Assembly (NCBI RefSeq): GCF_046736045.1
Contig: NZ_CP177134.1
Coordinates: forward strand, 1,550,001 to 1,614,000
DNA: 64,000 nt
Direction: 5' to 3'
From: Leptospira_A sp046736045
GTDB taxonomy: Bacteria > Spirochaetota > Leptospiria > Leptospirales > Leptospiraceae
Under the pieces are notes generated by a model. The model was given only the letters and a program-made list of their open reading frames with translations, was not told the DNA's origin and ran no database searches. The position numbers were made by a program, and so were the translations under genes. This document shows, one piece after another, positions 63,500 through 64,000 of the stretch. Every line of letters starts with the position of its first letter. Positions within the stretch are counted from its first letter, which is position 1.

Positions 63500-63928
63500 A
63501 TGAAACAAAAACTGAATCTCATTACCTTAGGTGTATCTGATTTGCAACGTTCTCTTCAGTTTTATGAACAAGGTCTTGGTTGGAAAAAATCAAGCGCCAG
63601 TCAGGAATCTGTCGCCTTCTTTCAGTTAAATGGTCTGGTGTTGTCTTTATTTTCAAGAGAATCTTTGGCAGAAGACGCTCATTTGAGTCCGGAAGGGACA
63701 GGATTTCCGGGAATTACAATTGCTTACAACGCTTCGAGTGAAAAAGAAGTGGATGAAGTAATTGAAAAGGTTCGTTCTCTCGGAGCAAAAATTCTTAAGA
63801 CTCCGCAAAAAGTTTTTTGGGGTGGATATAGCGCCTACTTTGCTGATCCGGACGGTCATATTTTCGAAGTGGCTCATAATCCGTTTTTTCCTTTGAATGA
63901 AAAGGGAGAAGTGGAATTACCGGATTAG
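63500..63928 (+). CDS. VOC (glyoxalase/bleomycin resistance) superfamily protein
   Basis: The 142 aa protein has the paired beta-alpha-beta-beta-beta modules of the VOC fold: LGVSDLQRSLQFYEQGLGW at the start and YFADPDGHIFEVAHN near the end with a metal-ligand Glu. Such proteins range from isomerases to dioxygenases and resistance proteins, so no specific reaction is assigned. It follows copy B of the repeat and precedes a truncated frame by 13 nt. Confidence 0.88.
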   Translation: MKQKLNLITLGVSDLQRSLQFYEQGLGWKKSSASQESVAFFQLNGLVLSLFSRESLAEDAHLSPEGTGFPGITIAYNASSEKEVDEVIEKVRSLGAKILKTPQKVFWGGYSAYFADPDGHIFEVAHNPFFPLNEKGEVELPD

Positions 63929-63941
63929 TCAACCAAACAAA

Positions 63942-64000
63942 TGTTAGAAGATATGAATCATTTATCGAAAAAGTTTCAGGAATTTGAAATCTTATTTTTG
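63942..64000 (+). CDS. start of an unidentified gene, cut by window end
   Basis: An ATG at 63942 opens a frame that runs to the last base of the window (19 codons, starting MLEDMNHLSKKF). A second ATG lies four codons later. The frame is 13 nt after the VOC gene and in the same direction, which suggests a continuing operon. Too short to identify. Confidence 0.4.

Overview
The window looks like a chromosomal stretch of a Leptospira species, most likely of the free-living (saprophytic) kind. The reasons are a GC content of roughly 40 percent by eye, many lipoproteins with loose spirochaetal lipoboxes (FGAC, IQC, SAC, LESC, AVC, GTC, MHC), outer-membrane proteins ending in phenylalanine or leucine, unusual protein combinations common in leptospires (7TMR-DISM sensors joined to cyclases or hybrid kinases, a fused IcmF mutase, sulfatase-like lipoproteins), and frequent TTG or GTG starts. 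This is a judgement from family content; no rRNA or tRNA gene lies in the window.

Layout. 0-6.5 kb: a signal-peptide trypsin-like protease overlapping a PDZ paralogue that has lost its catalytic His and Ser, a response regulator fused to an ATPase domain, and a divergent pair of exported proteins whose signal-peptide codons overlap on opposite strands. 6.5-7.8 kb: a small accessory island with the 3' remnant of a PIN-domain (VapC-like) toxin, an intact MntA/HepT toxin-antitoxin pair and GC-rich intergenic repeats. 7.8-17.7 kb: envelope and lipid genes (flippase, PAP2 phosphatase, PlsC acyltransferase), the fused B12 mutase IcmF, a channel-like membrane protein and a FadL-type porin. 17.7-26.8 kb: a transglutaminase-like protein, a lipoprotein, a pseudouridine synthase, a 2Fe-2S protein, the glycine cleavage operon gcvT-gcvH-gcvP and a quinone oxidoreductase-like protein.

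26.9-36.5 kb: a 26-residue Lys/Ala repeat peptide with its own ribosome site and terminator, a SUFU-domain operon, an Ada-like zinc protein behind a palindromic promoter region, a DUF4269 protein, a 7TMR-DISM adenylate cyclase, an epimerase/HxlR/SDR group in which the SDR has an internal in-frame deletion, and a MaoC-dehydratase/alpha-beta-hydrolase cluster. 36.6-47.1 kb: a large beta-helix surface lipoprotein, a sulfatase-fold lipoprotein with Thr at the nucleophile position, an acyltransferase, an OmpA-domain protein, a PstS-like lipoprotein, hpt and sixA.

47.1-53.8 kb is a signalling block: a LuxR-type response regulator abutting two tandemly duplicated lipoprotein hybrid histidine kinases, followed by a membrane-anchored AraC regulator. 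53.9-57.0 kb holds a translationally coupled YHYH lipoprotein/MORN-like lipoprotein/SCO1 group, a DUF1858 protein and a QueD-like protein lacking the usual Cys. 57.3-64 kb has a REC-PAS-PAS-HisKA_2 kinase, an aldo/keto reductase, an Npt-like transporter, an adenylate cyclase fused to a ferredoxin and a cytochrome-b-like membrane domain, a VOC protein and the start of another reading frame. Two inverted copies of a roughly 80-130 bp palindromic intergenic repeat bracket 56.1-63.5 kb; a diverged third copy supplies the stop codon of hepT.

Compactness is high: five convergent gene pairs overlap at their 3' ends and many co-directional genes overlap by 1-29 nt. No CRISPR array, prophage, intact insertion sequence or replication origin was seen.
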